Shown here: positions 9,349 through 16,797 of the stretch, in pieces
Numbering within the stretch: the first letter of the stretch is position 1
Layout of the letters: each line of letters opens with the position of its first letter
Assembly: GCF_947090785.1 (NCBI RefSeq)
Contig: NZ_OX352320.1
Span: forward strand, 2,542,001-2,606,000
DNA length: 64,000 nt
Direction: 5' to 3'
From: Rheinheimera sp. MM224
GTDB lineage: Bacteria > Pseudomonadota > Gammaproteobacteria > Enterobacterales > Alteromonadaceae
Position numbers and translations under genes: made by a program
The notes under the pieces: model-generated
Databases searched by the model: none
Told to the model about the DNA's origin: nothing
The model's input: only the letters and a program-made list of their open reading frames with translations

Positions 9349-10218
9349 ATGGCTACTCTGAATTTAAATTCAAAAACTGAACTACAGGCAAAAGTCTGGT
9401 TTATCACCGGCGCAAACCGGGGTATAGGCGCTGAAATTGCTAAAGCCGCACTGGCAGCAGGGGATTCTGTCGTAGTGACAGGCCGCAATCTGGAACAGCT
9501 CAGACAAAAATTTAATTATTCAGACAAAGCTTTGGCTTTAGCTCTGGATGTAACAGACATAACTCAGGCTCTGGATGCAGTAGAAGCGACTATCAAACAT
9601 TTTGGCCGTATTGATGTACTGGTGAATAACGCAGGTTACGGCCAGTTGGGTGTATTTGAAGAAATTCCGCAAGCTGATGTAGAACGTCAGTTTGCCACTA
9701 ATGTATTTGGTCTGATGAATGTCACCCGCGCTGTATTACCCCTGATGCGGGCACAGCGTAGCGGCCGCATCTTCAACCTGTCCTCTATTGGCGGTGCTTT
9801 AGGTTTTGATGCCGCTTCTGTCTATTGTGCCACTAAGTTTGCGGTAGAGGGTTTTACTGAATCTTTGGCGCTTGAAGTCAAAGGCCTTGGCATAGAAGTG
9901 AATATTGTTGAGCCAGGTTTCTTTCGCACTGACTTTCTCGACAGCAGTTCAGTGCAATATGGCACTGAAAAAGTAGCGGATTATCAGGACTACTCCACAG
10001 CCCTGGAGCAGGCTTACAGCAAAGTCAGTCATCAACAGGCTGGCGATCCGGCCAAACTGGGTCAGGTACTGGTACAACTGGCAAAGACTGACATCCTGCC
10101 GCTGCGATATGCCGCAGGGTCTGACGCTATAGACTATTTAACGACAGCCTATCAACGCCGCTTGCAGGAGTTGAACGACTATAAAGCTTTATCTATGTCG
10201 ACAGATCTAGAGGCTTAA
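9349..10218 (+). CDS. Short-chain dehydrogenase/reductase (classical SDR)
   Basis: 289-residue NAD(P)-dependent oxidoreductase. The cofactor motif TGANRGIGAE is near residues 20-29, NNAGYG near 92-97, the catalytic Ser in FNLSSIGG, and Tyr-x-x-x-Lys in YCATK. An Arg after the first beta strand (VTGRN) suggests NADP preference. The C-terminal half (EPGFFRTDF) is of the type seen in many uncharacterised ketoreductase-like SDRs. It is a single gene followed by a clear terminator; substrate unknown. Confidence 0.88.
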   Translation: MATLNLNSKTELQAKVWFITGANRGIGAEIAKAALAAGDSVVVTGRNLEQLRQKFNYSDKALALALDVTDITQALDAVEATIKHFGRIDVLVNNAGYGQLGVFEEIPQADVERQFATNVFGLMNVTRAVLPLMRAQRSGRIFNLSSIGGALGFDAASVYCATKFAVEGFTESLALEVKGLGIEVNIVEPGFFRTDFLDSSSVQYGTEKVADYQDYSTALEQAYSKVSHQQAGDPAKLGQVLVQLAKTDILPLRYAAGSDAIDYLTTAYQRRLQELNDYKALSMSTDLEA

Positions 10219-10225
10219 TCCAGGC

Positions 10226-10256
10226 GGACCATGCCTTTTTGCATGGTCCTTTTATT
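10226..10256 (+). terminator. Intrinsic terminator after the SDR gene
   Basis: Stem GGACCATGC / GCATGGTCC with a T5 loop followed by TTTTATT, 8 bases past the SDR stop codon. Confidence 0.85.
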
Positions 10257-10350
10257 AACGAAGCCCCGGCTGTTTTTTTAAAAAGCCAGATCCCACAATC
10301 GACGCCTATTCCAGCCAGTGCTACACTGCCCGCTCTTTGTTTTAGCATTT

Positions 10351-11826
10351 ATGGATGCCACTGATTTGAGCCAACCATCGACACCACTGGCACCACCACA
10401 GGCCAGCTTTTATTTCTACGACTATGAGACCTGGGGCGCGGATCCAAAAAAAGACCGTCCGGCGCAGTTTGGTGGTATTCGCACAGATTTAGATTTAAAC
10501 CCTATTGGCGAACCCGATATGTGGTATTGCCAGTTGGCGAACGATTATTTGCCTCATCCGGTCGCTGCGCTGATCACTGGCCTGACGCCACAGCTCTGTA
10601 ATCAAAAAGGTTTGCCTGAAACCGAATTTTGCCGTCGTATTCTGGAGAAATTCAGCCAGCCGAATACCTGTGTGCTTGGGTACAACAGCTTACGTTTTGA
10701 TGATGAAGTCACGCGTTACAGCCTGTACCGTAACTTCTACGAGCCTTATGGCCGCGAATGGCAACAAGGCAACAGCAGGTGGGATTTAATCGACATAGTG
10801 CGTGCTTGTTATGCGCTGCGCCCTGAAGGCATTGTCTGGCCAGAAAAAGCCGATGGCAGCCCAAGCTTTAAATTAGAAGATTTAACCAAAGCCAATGGTT
10901 TATCACACCAACGTGCACACGACGCTTTGTCTGATGTATACGCCACTATCGCCATTGCCAAACTAGTGAAAGAAAAACAGCCGAAGTTGTTTCAGTACCT
11001 GCTGGATTTACGTAAAAAAACTGAAGTCAGTAAGTTATTTGATTTAGTCAATTTAACACCGCTTGTGCATGTGTCGGGCCGTTTCCCTGCTATTCAGGGC
11101 TGTGTGAGCTGGATAGTGCCTTTAGCGCCGCATCCAACCAATAAAAACGCCGTGATTTGCTACAACCTGCAAGCCGATCCAACACCTTTGCTGGAGCTGG
11201 ATTTAGCTTGCTTGCAGCAACTTTTATATACCAAAACCGCAGATTTGGACGAAGACCAGGAAAGGCTTGGCTTAAAGCTTATTCATATTAATAAGTGCCC
11301 TGTGTTGTCCCCTGCTAAAACCTTATCAGAGCAACGCGCTGCCGATTTGGGCATAGACAGAGCAGCTTGCCTGAAGCATCTGGACTGGCTGCGGCAAAAC
11401 CGCTCTGCTATTCAGCCTAAGGTGATGGAGCTGTATCAGTTGCCGACAGACTACAGTGTAGAAACCAATCCGGATTATCAGCTATATAACGGTTTTGTCT
11501 CCAACGAAGATAAACAGCGGATGGAACAGCTGCATTTGATGAGCGCCGACCAACTGGCGTCCAACCCTGTGCTTTTTAGCGAAGACAGATTAAATCAGCT
11601 GCTGTTTTTATACCGTGCCCGCAACTACCCACAAAGCCTGACCGATCAGGAGCAACAACGCTGGCAAAGGTATCGCAGCGACAAGCTAACGCATGGCCTG
11701 GATAAACCTAATTTAACTTTTGAAGAATTTGGGTTGGCGCTGGAAAACCTGGCGCATGAAGCAGGCGATGATGTGAAAAAAATGAATATCCTCAAGGCGT
11801 TGTTTCAATACGCCCAAAGTTTGTAA
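10351..11826 (+). CDS. sbcB: Exodeoxyribonuclease I
   Basis: 3'-to-5' single-strand DNA exonuclease used in recombination and mismatch repair. DEDD exonuclease motifs are visible: DYETWGADPKKDRPAQFGG near residue 24 (Exo I), the LGYNSLRFDDE segment (Exo II), and SHQRAHDALSDVYAT (Exo III, DEDDh type with His). The middle and C-terminal SH3-like and helical regions of ExoI follow. The length of about 491 residues matches the family. I take the ATG at 10351, which aligns with known ExoI N termini, rather than an upstream ATG at 10318. It is a single gene with no operon partner. Confidence 0.93.
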   Translation: MDATDLSQPSTPLAPPQASFYFYDYETWGADPKKDRPAQFGGIRTDLDLNPIGEPDMWYCQLANDYLPHPVAALITGLTPQLCNQKGLPETEFCRRILEKFSQPNTCVLGYNSLRFDDEVTRYSLYRNFYEPYGREWQQGNSRWDLIDIVRACYALRPEGIVWPEKADGSPSFKLEDLTKANGLSHQRAHDALSDVYATIAIAKLVKEKQPKLFQYLLDLRKKTEVSKLFDLVNLTPLVHVSGRFPAIQGCVSWIVPLAPHPTNKNAVICYNLQADPTPLLELDLACLQQLLYTKTADLDEDQERLGLKLIHINKCPVLSPAKTLSEQRAADLGIDRAACLKHLDWLRQNRSAIQPKVMELYQLPTDYSVETNPDYQLYNGFVSNEDKQRMEQLHLMSADQLASNPVLFSEDRLNQLLFLYRARNYPQSLTDQEQQRWQRYRSDKLTHGLDKPNLTFEEFGLALENLAHEAGDDVKKMNILKALFQYAQSL

Positions 11827-11861
11827 CCGTGATTCATTGATGCTGCTATTAGGCGAAAACG

Positions 11862-11900
11862 TAGGGGCGACCTTTAGGGTCGCCCGTCTATCCCTTTAAA
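11862..11900. repeat. GC-rich dispersed palindrome (copy 1)
   Basis: GTAGGGGCGACC / GGGTCGCCCGTC imperfect palindrome 35 bases past sbcB. Similar GC-rich palindromes lie near 18090, 23845, 23890 and 53421, all intergenic. It may also act as the sbcB terminator, although the T run is weak. Confidence 0.6.
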
Positions 11901-12062
11901 TCTGCATTCCCCGAAATAGTAAAGCCAACAAAGCCGCTGTATCGAACAAAACAGTTACAGTTTTTTGTTCAGCTGCCAGTAAGCTCTCTATGTTTAACAG
12001 CCCACTTCTGCTAGCCTGCGCACAGTAATTAACCAATGCTGTTTTTGGGTGCGGAGCCTGTC

Positions 12063-13079
12063 ATGAAGTTGTGGTCAAAAATCAAAATGATGTTGTGTAG
12101 TTTGTTATTAACCGGCTGCTTTGCGCCAGCTTTATTAATGACGTCACAAGCCCAGCTTCTTGGCGAGTTGTTTCGTCCTCTGGTGGGTTTTAACCCGCTG
12201 GATGTAAACCTGTTTGAGAACCCGCTGATCCGCGACCCTATGGTGGCGTTGATGGGTGAAGAAAAGTACCGTACCGCCGTCACCTTGTTAAATACTGCGA
12301 CAGCCATCCAGCAACAAGGCCCGCTGTTTTTTGTTGTATCCGAACACTCTCCTCTACCTCATCTGGCCGAAAAGGCAGGTTTTGTCTGGAACAAAGAACA
12401 CAACCAAATGGCTATTTTGCTGGTGTCCGGTGGCAAAACCGAAATATTTAATCAGGTGGTTGAAGGAGCTGCGGGCAAAATAGCCCCCAGTTGGCCAAAA
12501 GAGCTGGTTGAGTACACCAGCCCTGAAAAGTTAAAACAAAAGGCAGTGGCAGCCGCAGCCGGAAAGATTGGCCAGGGTTTAGGTTTGTCGGAAGAGCAAA
12601 CTGGTTTTGTTGAAACAGGCTTAGCCGGCGGTTCAGTGCAAAACGCACTGGAAGAAAACTTAAAACAACAAGCCATGGATCCGGTCGAAGAAATTAAGCA
12701 AAAGGTAGAAGCAGGCAAAGCCGATTTATTAAATCAGCCAAAACAACGTTTTACCGAAATGACCCAAGAAGCCATGCTGACCGAAGACGATATGTTTAAG
12801 CAATTTACCGGCAAATCGGCAGAAGAATTAAAAGCAGCGAAAAAATACGCTGAAGAAGCCAAAGCCCGGGCTGACGCTAATCAAAAGAAACCGTTCACCA
12901 CCATCAAAGACAAAGCCACTTTAGAAAAAGAGGCCAAACAGTGGGCCAAAGATAAAGCCAATAAAAAAGTAGACGAAACCCGCGCCCCGGCTGACGACTT
13001 ACTGAATGAGTTAACCGAAGAAGTAAAACAAAAGACCACCCCACCTGTGCCAGAGAAGAAAAAGGATGGTGGGGAGTAA
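12063..13079 (+). CDS. Putative lipoprotein with long charged C-terminal tail
   Basis: I do not recognise a family. The start at 12063 has GGAG six bases upstream and gives a lipoprotein signal with lipobox LLTGC (Cys19). Residues about 20-165 form a mixed alpha/beta region. From about 165 to the end the protein is rich in Lys, Glu and Ala (for example EELKAAKKYAEEAKARADAN), predicting long helices or a coiled coil, ending in a disordered PPVPEKKKDGGE. It lies just beside the integron-like cassette cluster but on the opposite strand. Probably anchored in the outer or inner membrane facing the periplasm; function unknown. Confidence 0.75.
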   Translation: MKLWSKIKMMLCSLLLTGCFAPALLMTSQAQLLGELFRPLVGFNPLDVNLFENPLIRDPMVALMGEEKYRTAVTLLNTATAIQQQGPLFFVVSEHSPLPHLAEKAGFVWNKEHNQMAILLVSGGKTEIFNQVVEGAAGKIAPSWPKELVEYTSPEKLKQKAVAAAAGKIGQGLGLSEEQTGFVETGLAGGSVQNALEENLKQQAMDPVEEIKQKVEAGKADLLNQPKQRFTEMTQEAMLTEDDMFKQFTGKSAEELKAAKKYAEEAKARADANQKKPFTTIKDKATLEKEAKQWAKDKANKKVDETRAPADDLLNELTEEVKQKTTPPVPEKKKDGGE

Positions 13080-13195
13080 AATCAAGTCAGCCATCTGCGC
13101 GTAGAGAGCGCAATATACTGGTACTAAGTGGCGGCAAAGAGCATGATGCGTACTTTAACGATAACAGTGGACAAAGTGAGTGTTTTGAGCAGATT

Positions 13196-13202
13196 GTTAG
13201 AT
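13196..13202 (-). other. R'' box of the last cassette (attC otherwise degenerate)
   Basis: The minus strand reads ATCTAAC, the exact reverse complement of the GTTAGAT that begins this cassette at 13729. That is what an intact cassette requires. Downstream, a plausible pairing segment GCAGAT occurs near 13096, but no GTTRRRY core follows it, so the R' end of this attC appears lost or degenerate at the edge of the array. Confidence 0.5.
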
Positions 13203-13206
13203 ATGC

Positions 13207-13701
13207 TCACTTACTTAGCCAGCCCAACAAGGCACCTAAGGCCACACCCAGTAGGCTGAATAAAGGCGATGAAAGCCAGCGATATTCTCTGTTTTGTTCT
13301 ATGGCTCGCGTGTGCAGGTTTATGGCTGTGTTGATTAAAACTGATATGTCGGAGCTGTTTAGTGGAGCTCTGGATATACGAGCACGCTCTTCATCGCTCA
13401 AAGCCTGATATTCGGCAAGTGATAGCTCTCTCTGTTGGTCCACTGAGTACCGCCTCCGGTAACTTCTTCGCCAAGCTAAGGATGCTTTCACTCCTGCGGT
13501 ATCTAACCTGAAGAACTCTGGGTGTTCTAGAAAAACTTTCTTCCAATGCTCGGCTTTGCTTTTGTCTCCGCTGATTCGCGTAGCCCACCCTTCAAAATCC
13601 AATTTGTAATAGTCATAGCTCCCCATGACCTGGATAGCTGCAATTACATCGCCTAGGCGATTGTCGCCATAGAGATACGGTGATTTTATTTGGGCAGCCA
13701 T
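13207..13701 (-). CDS. Cassette gene 9: C-terminally membrane-anchored protein of unknown function
   Basis: About 164 residues when started at the ATG at 13701, which has AAGAGG eight bases upstream; a longer frame would run into the attC site. The N-terminal part is soluble (YLYGDNRLGDVIAAIQVMG, then HPEFFRLD and ASLAWRRSYRRRY). A hydrophobic helix at the C terminus (LFSLLGVALGALLGWL) predicts a tail-anchored inner-membrane protein. The sequence feels like a conserved hypothetical family rather than random coding, but I cannot name it. It is the last cassette of the array in the direction of transcription. Confidence 0.8.
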   Translation of the reverse strand: MAAQIKSPYLYGDNRLGDVIAAIQVMGSYDYYKLDFEGWATRISGDKSKAEHWKKVFLEHPEFFRLDTAGVKASLAWRRSYRRRYSVDQQRELSLAEYQALSDEERARISRAPLNSSDISVLINTAINLHTRAIEQNREYRWLSSPLFSLLGVALGALLGWLSK

Positions 13702-13722
13702 GCGGAGATCCTCTTGTAGTAC

Positions 13723-13803
13723 ATCTAACGACCGCCACACAGGCGAGCAACTTGTTGCGAGTCTGGCACGCGCAGTGCGCTATGTTTCAGGCGCTTGTTA
13801 GTG
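13723..13803 (-). other. attC-like site of cassette 8
   Basis: Plus strand ATCTAAC at the left (R' box, GTTAGAT on minus) and GTTAGTG at the right (R'' box, CACTAAC on minus). The R'' box equals the reverse complement of cassette 8's own 5' end (GTTAGTG). Between them lies the shared attC core CGAGCAACTTGTTGCGAGTC and the L boxes CCGCC...GGCG. About 81 bp. Confidence 0.8.
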
Positions 13804-14190
13804 CTTGTTTTCAATGCGACGCCATACCTGATTTACGTTTTCCGCCGATAGTAAAATCAAAGTATCCTTATTTACAGTTGATATTTGATATTGCAGCTCT
13901 GTTTTTTGATCAAGAGCTATTTCGGTAATCGAAAGCGTATTGTTTGAAACTGACCAAAGACCTTTGGTTTGATGCCTATGACCATCACCAAAACTGCTAG
14001 AAAAACCAAAATCATCAATCAAACACTTAAAATGACCATCTTGAGAAAATGTGCAAGTTTTAGTCTCTTTGAAATCAGCACCTTTAACAACGTACGTCCA
14101 CGTACCAAGTATCGGCGCTATCGGCAATTCGGCAGCAAAGCATGAAAATGTCAGTGCAAACATAAGACATATAGAGCTACTTTTAACCAC
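13798..14190 (-). CDS. Cassette gene 8: exported lipocalin-like small protein
   Basis: 130 residues with a cleavable signal (ending FSCFAAE). The mature domain starts LGTWTYVV and continues GLWSVSNNTLSI, a beta-strand pattern shared with small lipocalin-like/calycin domains (LGxWxY then a GxWxxxxxxLxI hairpin). This is a structural resemblance, not a confirmed assignment. The start is GTG at 14190, just inside the cassette 5' end. The stop codon lies inside the attC R'' box. Ligand and role unknown. Confidence 0.75.
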   Translation of the reverse strand: MVKSSSICLMFALTFSCFAAELPIAPILGTWTYVVKGADFKETKTCTFSQDGHFKCLIDDFGFSSSFGDGHRHQTKGLWSVSNNTLSITEIALDQKTELQYQISTVNKDTLILLSAENVNQVWRRIENKH

Positions 14191-14200
14191 TTTAAGTCAC

Positions 14201-14278
14201 CACTAACGCCCGCCACAAACGCGAGCAACTTGTTGCGAGTCGGAAGCCGCAGGCTGCAAATGACGCGGCTTGTTATAG
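14201..14278 (-). other. attC-like site of cassette 7
   Basis: Left CACTAAC (R', GTTAGTG on minus) and right GTTATAG (R''). The R'' box with its next base (CCTATAAC) is the reverse complement of cassette 7's 5' end GTTATAGG. Contains the shared core CGAGCAACTTGTTGCGAGTC and CCCGCC L box. 78 bp. Confidence 0.82.
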
Positions 14279-14800
14279 GAAGCTACATTCATACTTGGCG
14301 CGGACCGATGAAAAAGTAACTGAATAATTAAGACCACTACGCAAATATGGATTGATTATGTAGCCACTCGCTTTAATACTCTCACCGACTTTAGCCCTGT
14401 AATCAAACGTACCACCGTTTTCATCCCAAGGTACGATAGAAAGAGACACCTTTGCTCCGTAAGCCATTGGTAAGGATAAAAAATGTGAGTCTATATCTCC
14501 ATTTTTTACAGATCCATTTTTAGTTTTGAATAGATAATACTTATCCTTTTTTGTAGTTGTGTACAGGACTTGAATAAACTCGTTGTCCTCTGAATCAGAT
14601 AGACCGAGCGTTATTACCGGCCCCCAATCTGTATCTCTATATTCTTCGAGGATTTCGAACTCACATTTCATTGAGCGTAGAGTTTTTTCATTTTGTCCTA
14701 AGGACACTCGCTTGAATTGCCCTCCTTGAACATTAATTTCCTCAGCAATACATGCAGAGGAAAAAATAAGTATTGATATTATTAAAGAGGTAGCTTTCAT
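14273..14800 (-). CDS. Cassette gene 7: exported protein of unknown function
   Basis: 175 residues from ATG 14800, which is preceded by AGGAG at ideal distance. The longer open frame merely reads through the attC site. Signal peptide MKATSLIISILIFSSACIA, then a beta-rich mature domain (for example WGPVITLGLSDSEDNEFIQVLY) with two cysteines (CEF and YECS) near the ends that could form a disulfide in the periplasm. No family recognised. The TAA stop sits within the R'' box of its attC. Confidence 0.75.
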   Translation of the reverse strand: MKATSLIISILIFSSACIAEEINVQGGQFKRVSLGQNEKTLRSMKCEFEILEEYRDTDWGPVITLGLSDSEDNEFIQVLYTTTKKDKYYLFKTKNGSVKNGDIDSHFLSLPMAYGAKVSLSIVPWDENGGTFDYRAKVGESIKASGYIINPYLRSGLNYSVTFSSVRAKYECSFL

Positions 14801-14807
14801 TTTGCTC

Positions 14808-14888
14808 CTATAACTATAAGCGCACGCGCGCGAACCTTGGTGAGAGTCGCCACGGCCACAGGCCGCCAAGTGATGCGCCTTGTTAGTC
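14808..14888 (-). other. attC-like site of cassette 6 (divergent core)
   Basis: Left CTATAAC (R') and right GTTAGTC (R''). The R'' flank GATGACTAAC matches the reverse complement of cassette 6's 5' end over 10 bases (GTTAGTCATC). The centre (GCGCGAACCTTGGTGAGAGTCGC) differs from the common core, so this cassette likely comes from another attC lineage. 81 bp. Confidence 0.75.
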
Positions 14889-15263
14889 ATCGACACTGCC
14901 CCATATGATTTCAGAATTAGGAGCGACGTCTAAGACTCTGTTAGTGATATTTAATACTATTTCATGACGTATATCTGAGGTAGCACGCACATGAACGAAC
15001 CCGATTTTACATTCTTTATGAGCGTGCAGTAGGTGATTGGCGAACTCTTCGGGAGATAACAGGCCACCGTTAAAACGCACGCTTTGAGCATCTACCACTT
15101 CAACTTTATGAGTCTCACAACGAGTTAGGCAGCAACTGCCAGGGCATATTGAACTTGTATCAACTTCTAATCCAGATTCATCTTTCTGAAAGCTGAGAAA
15201 TGCAAAGTACATTACCAGCGAAAGAAGAATAGACACAAAACCTAATTGCACTGAGTTGTTCAT
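14883..15263 (-). CDS. Cassette gene 6: single-pass membrane protein, ExbD/TolR-like periplasmic pattern
   Basis: 126 residues: one N-terminal transmembrane helix (about 8-25, LGFVSILLSLVMYFAFL), a Cys-rich linker (ICPGSCCLTRCETH) and a C-terminal domain. The pattern VRFNGGLLSPEEFANHLL ... FVHVRATSDIRHEIVLNITNRV recalls the periplasmic domain of ExbD/TolR energy-transduction proteins. The resemblance is by eye only. The Cys-rich linker is not typical of ExbD. The stop codon lies in the attC R'' box. AGGTG precedes the ATG. Confidence 0.75.
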   Translation of the reverse strand: MNNSVQLGFVSILLSLVMYFAFLSFQKDESGLEVDTSSICPGSCCLTRCETHKVEVVDAQSVRFNGGLLSPEEFANHLLHAHKECKIGFVHVRATSDIRHEIVLNITNRVLDVAPNSEIIWGSVDD

Positions 15264-15279
15264 TGGATTTCACCTAGAT

Positions 15280-15360
15280 GACTAACGCCCGCCACAAACG
15301 CGAGCAACTTGTTGCGAGTCGAGCGTCCAACAGGCGCGTTTTTGATGGCGATTGTTATGT
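15280..15360 (-). other. attC-like site of cassette 5
   Basis: Left GACTAAC (R') and right GTTATGT (R''). R'' with flank CACATAAC is the reverse complement of cassette 5's 5' end GTTATGTG. Contains the shared core CGAGCAACTTGTTGCGAGTC. 81 bp. Confidence 0.82.
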
Positions 15361-15801
15361 GCCATTTTGCCGAGCTAAAAAGTTTAATACTGTTAACCGC
15401 TCTTTCTCGTAATACTCCTCGCGTTTTTCTGTGTGGATAGTTGGACTGCAGGAGCTTACGGCTAGATCTTTTTTATCTTGATAAGCAAACACAGCGTACT
15501 GCACATTTAATTTAAAAGGGAAGCCACAAGCACCATTACCAGGCCGAGTTGTAACTACTATTTTTTTGTCGTAGCTTCCTTTGTAAACCTTATCCAGTTT
15601 TATAGTCACTTGCCTCAACTCGTAGTAACTAAACCATGAACCAGGTTCCCTTCTTTCAATTGTTTCAATTCCTTCAACAGTGCCAACAAATACATAAGGA
15701 TATTCATTGTAGCTTTCCTCAATGTCATAACTGCTACAACTGCATGCGAGTGTTTCGCCACTGAAAATGACAAAAATTGCAATAAACCAGAATTTAAACA
15801 C
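15355..15801 (-). CDS. Cassette gene 5: exported CSC-motif protein, TIMP/NTR-like
   Basis: About 148 residues from a GTG at 15801 with GGGAG just upstream; an ATG at 15819 inside the attC core is the alternative. The signal peptide ends ETLA, and the mature protein begins at once with CSCSSYDIEES then YPYVFVGTVEGIE. This pattern (CxC at the mature N terminus, then a VFxGxV strand) is shared by bacterial proteins with a tissue-inhibitor-of-metalloproteinase/netrin-like fold. Further cysteines (NGACGFPF, SSCSPT) fit disulfides. Function unknown; the family assignment is moderate. Confidence 0.75.
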   Translation of the reverse strand: MFKFWFIAIFVIFSGETLACSCSSYDIEESYNEYPYVFVGTVEGIETIERREPGSWFSYYELRQVTIKLDKVYKGSYDKKIVVTTRPGNGACGFPFKLNVQYAVFAYQDKKDLAVSSCSPTIHTEKREEYYEKERLTVLNFLARQNGT

Positions 15802-15815
15802 TTTAGCTCCCTGCC

Positions 15816-15908
15816 ACATAACTACTTGCTTTGGGGCTGCCGAAACATAGCGCAGCGACGTGTAGGCTGTCCCTGCCGCGAAGCGGCGACAACAGCAACT
15901 TGTTATGT
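15816..15908 (-). other. attC-like site of cassette 4 (longer, divergent core)
   Basis: Left ACATAAC (R') and right GTTATGT (R''), each matching cassette ends. The interior has the palindromes CCGCGAAGCGGC and GCGCAGCGACG but not the common 20-base core. 93 bp. Confidence 0.75.
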
Positions 15909-16214
15909 TTATTGTTTTGCCAAATCACAAAAATATTCCGAATAACATTCGTCAGCCCAACACTGAATCTTGACTGAGCCAAACTCTTTACCAGAGTTAA
16001 TCTCTCTCGAAATTATTACGGTCTCAGCTTTAAATAAATCTCCTAATGCATCAGCCAACTCTTCAAAACCCGAAAGAAAAATCTGTTGCTCAAAACCTTC
16101 AGCATCTATTTTCAACGTTACATTCAGGGAACCTTGCTCCTGAGACCGAACTGCGAGCAACTCTGTTACGAAATCAGGTCTAGAAAACACAAGTAATTCT
16201 TTATACTCAGACAT
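15909..16214 (-). CDS. Cassette gene 4: small cytoplasmic protein of unknown function
   Basis: 101 residues from ATG 16214 (GAGAGGT upstream); the longer frame to 16256 reads through attC. No signal or membrane segment. Beta-strand-rich (LNVTLKIDAEGFEQQIFLSGF, FGSVKIQCWAD), ending with two Cys (DECYSEYFC). Not recognised. It could be an immunity-like or adaptor protein, but nothing visible supports a choice. Confidence 0.7.
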   Translation of the reverse strand: MSEYKELLVFSRPDFVTELLAVRSQEQGSLNVTLKIDAEGFEQQIFLSGFEELADALGDLFKAETVIISREINSGKEFGSVKIQCWADECYSEYFCDLAKQ

Positions 16215-16228
16215 CTTAGACCTCTCGA

Positions 16229-16306
16229 ACATAACACCCGCCACACAGGCGAGCAACTTGTTGCGAGTCCAGCACCGAAGGCGCGTTATGCTGGCGTTTG
16301 TTATGT
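16229..16306 (-). other. attC-like site of cassette 3
   Basis: Left ACATAAC (R') and right GTTATGT (R''). Strong L/R pairing (minus: ACATAACAAACGCC ... GGCGGGTGTTATGT) and the shared core CGAGCAACTTGTTGCGAGTC. 78 bp. The best-formed site of the array. Confidence 0.85.
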
Positions 16307-16322
16307 TGGTTTCTCTGCATCA

Positions 16323-16676
16323 TTAATTCATGATCTCATGCAATTCAAACCCAACACATTCCCCACCACTTAAGTTTATTGTCATCGACAATCCGGGCCT
16401 GCCAGGCTTTGGAATAGGTATAAAAACAGAAATTTTGTCTTTCTTTGTATCAGTAAATTCAGCTTCCATCAGGTACTTATCGTAATTAATAAATTCTGAA
16501 AGAAGCTTTTCACTTTCGGACAAATACTTACATGCACCATCATTTGATTGAGATTTTTTTGCCTCAGTGACGAGGTGATTTAAGAATGAAATATCGACAT
16601 CTGATGTATCACTCCCAGCCATTGTTGCTAAAGACATGGAAGAAAAAACTAATAAATGAAATAACTTAACTACCAT
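16323..16676 (-). CDS. Cassette gene 3: small exported protein of unknown function
   Basis: 117 residues from ATG 16676 (AAAGG seven bases upstream); ATG 16694 is an alternative. Signal peptide MVVKLFHLLVFSSMSLATMAG. The mature part has one Cys pair (GACKYL and GGECVGF), likely a disulfide, and a central ISVFIPIPKPGRPGLSMTIN segment. No family recognised. Its cassette has the canonical attC. Confidence 0.7.
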   Translation of the reverse strand: MVVKLFHLLVFSSMSLATMAGSDTSDVDISFLNHLVTEAKKSQSNDGACKYLSESEKLLSEFINYDKYLMEAEFTDTKKDKISVFIPIPKPGRPGLSMTINLSGGECVGFELHEIMN

Positions 16677-16706
16677 CACAAAGCCTTTATGCACAAACAG
16701 ATGAAA

Positions 16707-16797
16707 ACATAACTTCTAAATTTAGCGCGGAAAGCCGCGCAGCGGGTTGACGTCGCAGCCAGCGATTTTTGCTGGCGATAGAATTTACTTGTTAGGC
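16707..16797 (-). other. attC-like site of cassette 2 (divergent core)
   Basis: Left ACATAAC (R') and right GTTAGGC (R''). R'' GCCTAAC is the reverse complement of cassette 2's 5' end GTTAGGC. The core differs from the common one and contains CGCCAGC...GCTGGC and GCGCGGAAAGCCGCGC palindromes. 91 bp. Confidence 0.75.

Noticed and set aside
14801..14896. Extended N terminus of cassette gene 7 across the attC site
   Set aside because: It translates the attC sequence; a strong AGGAG and signal peptide support the ATG at 14800.
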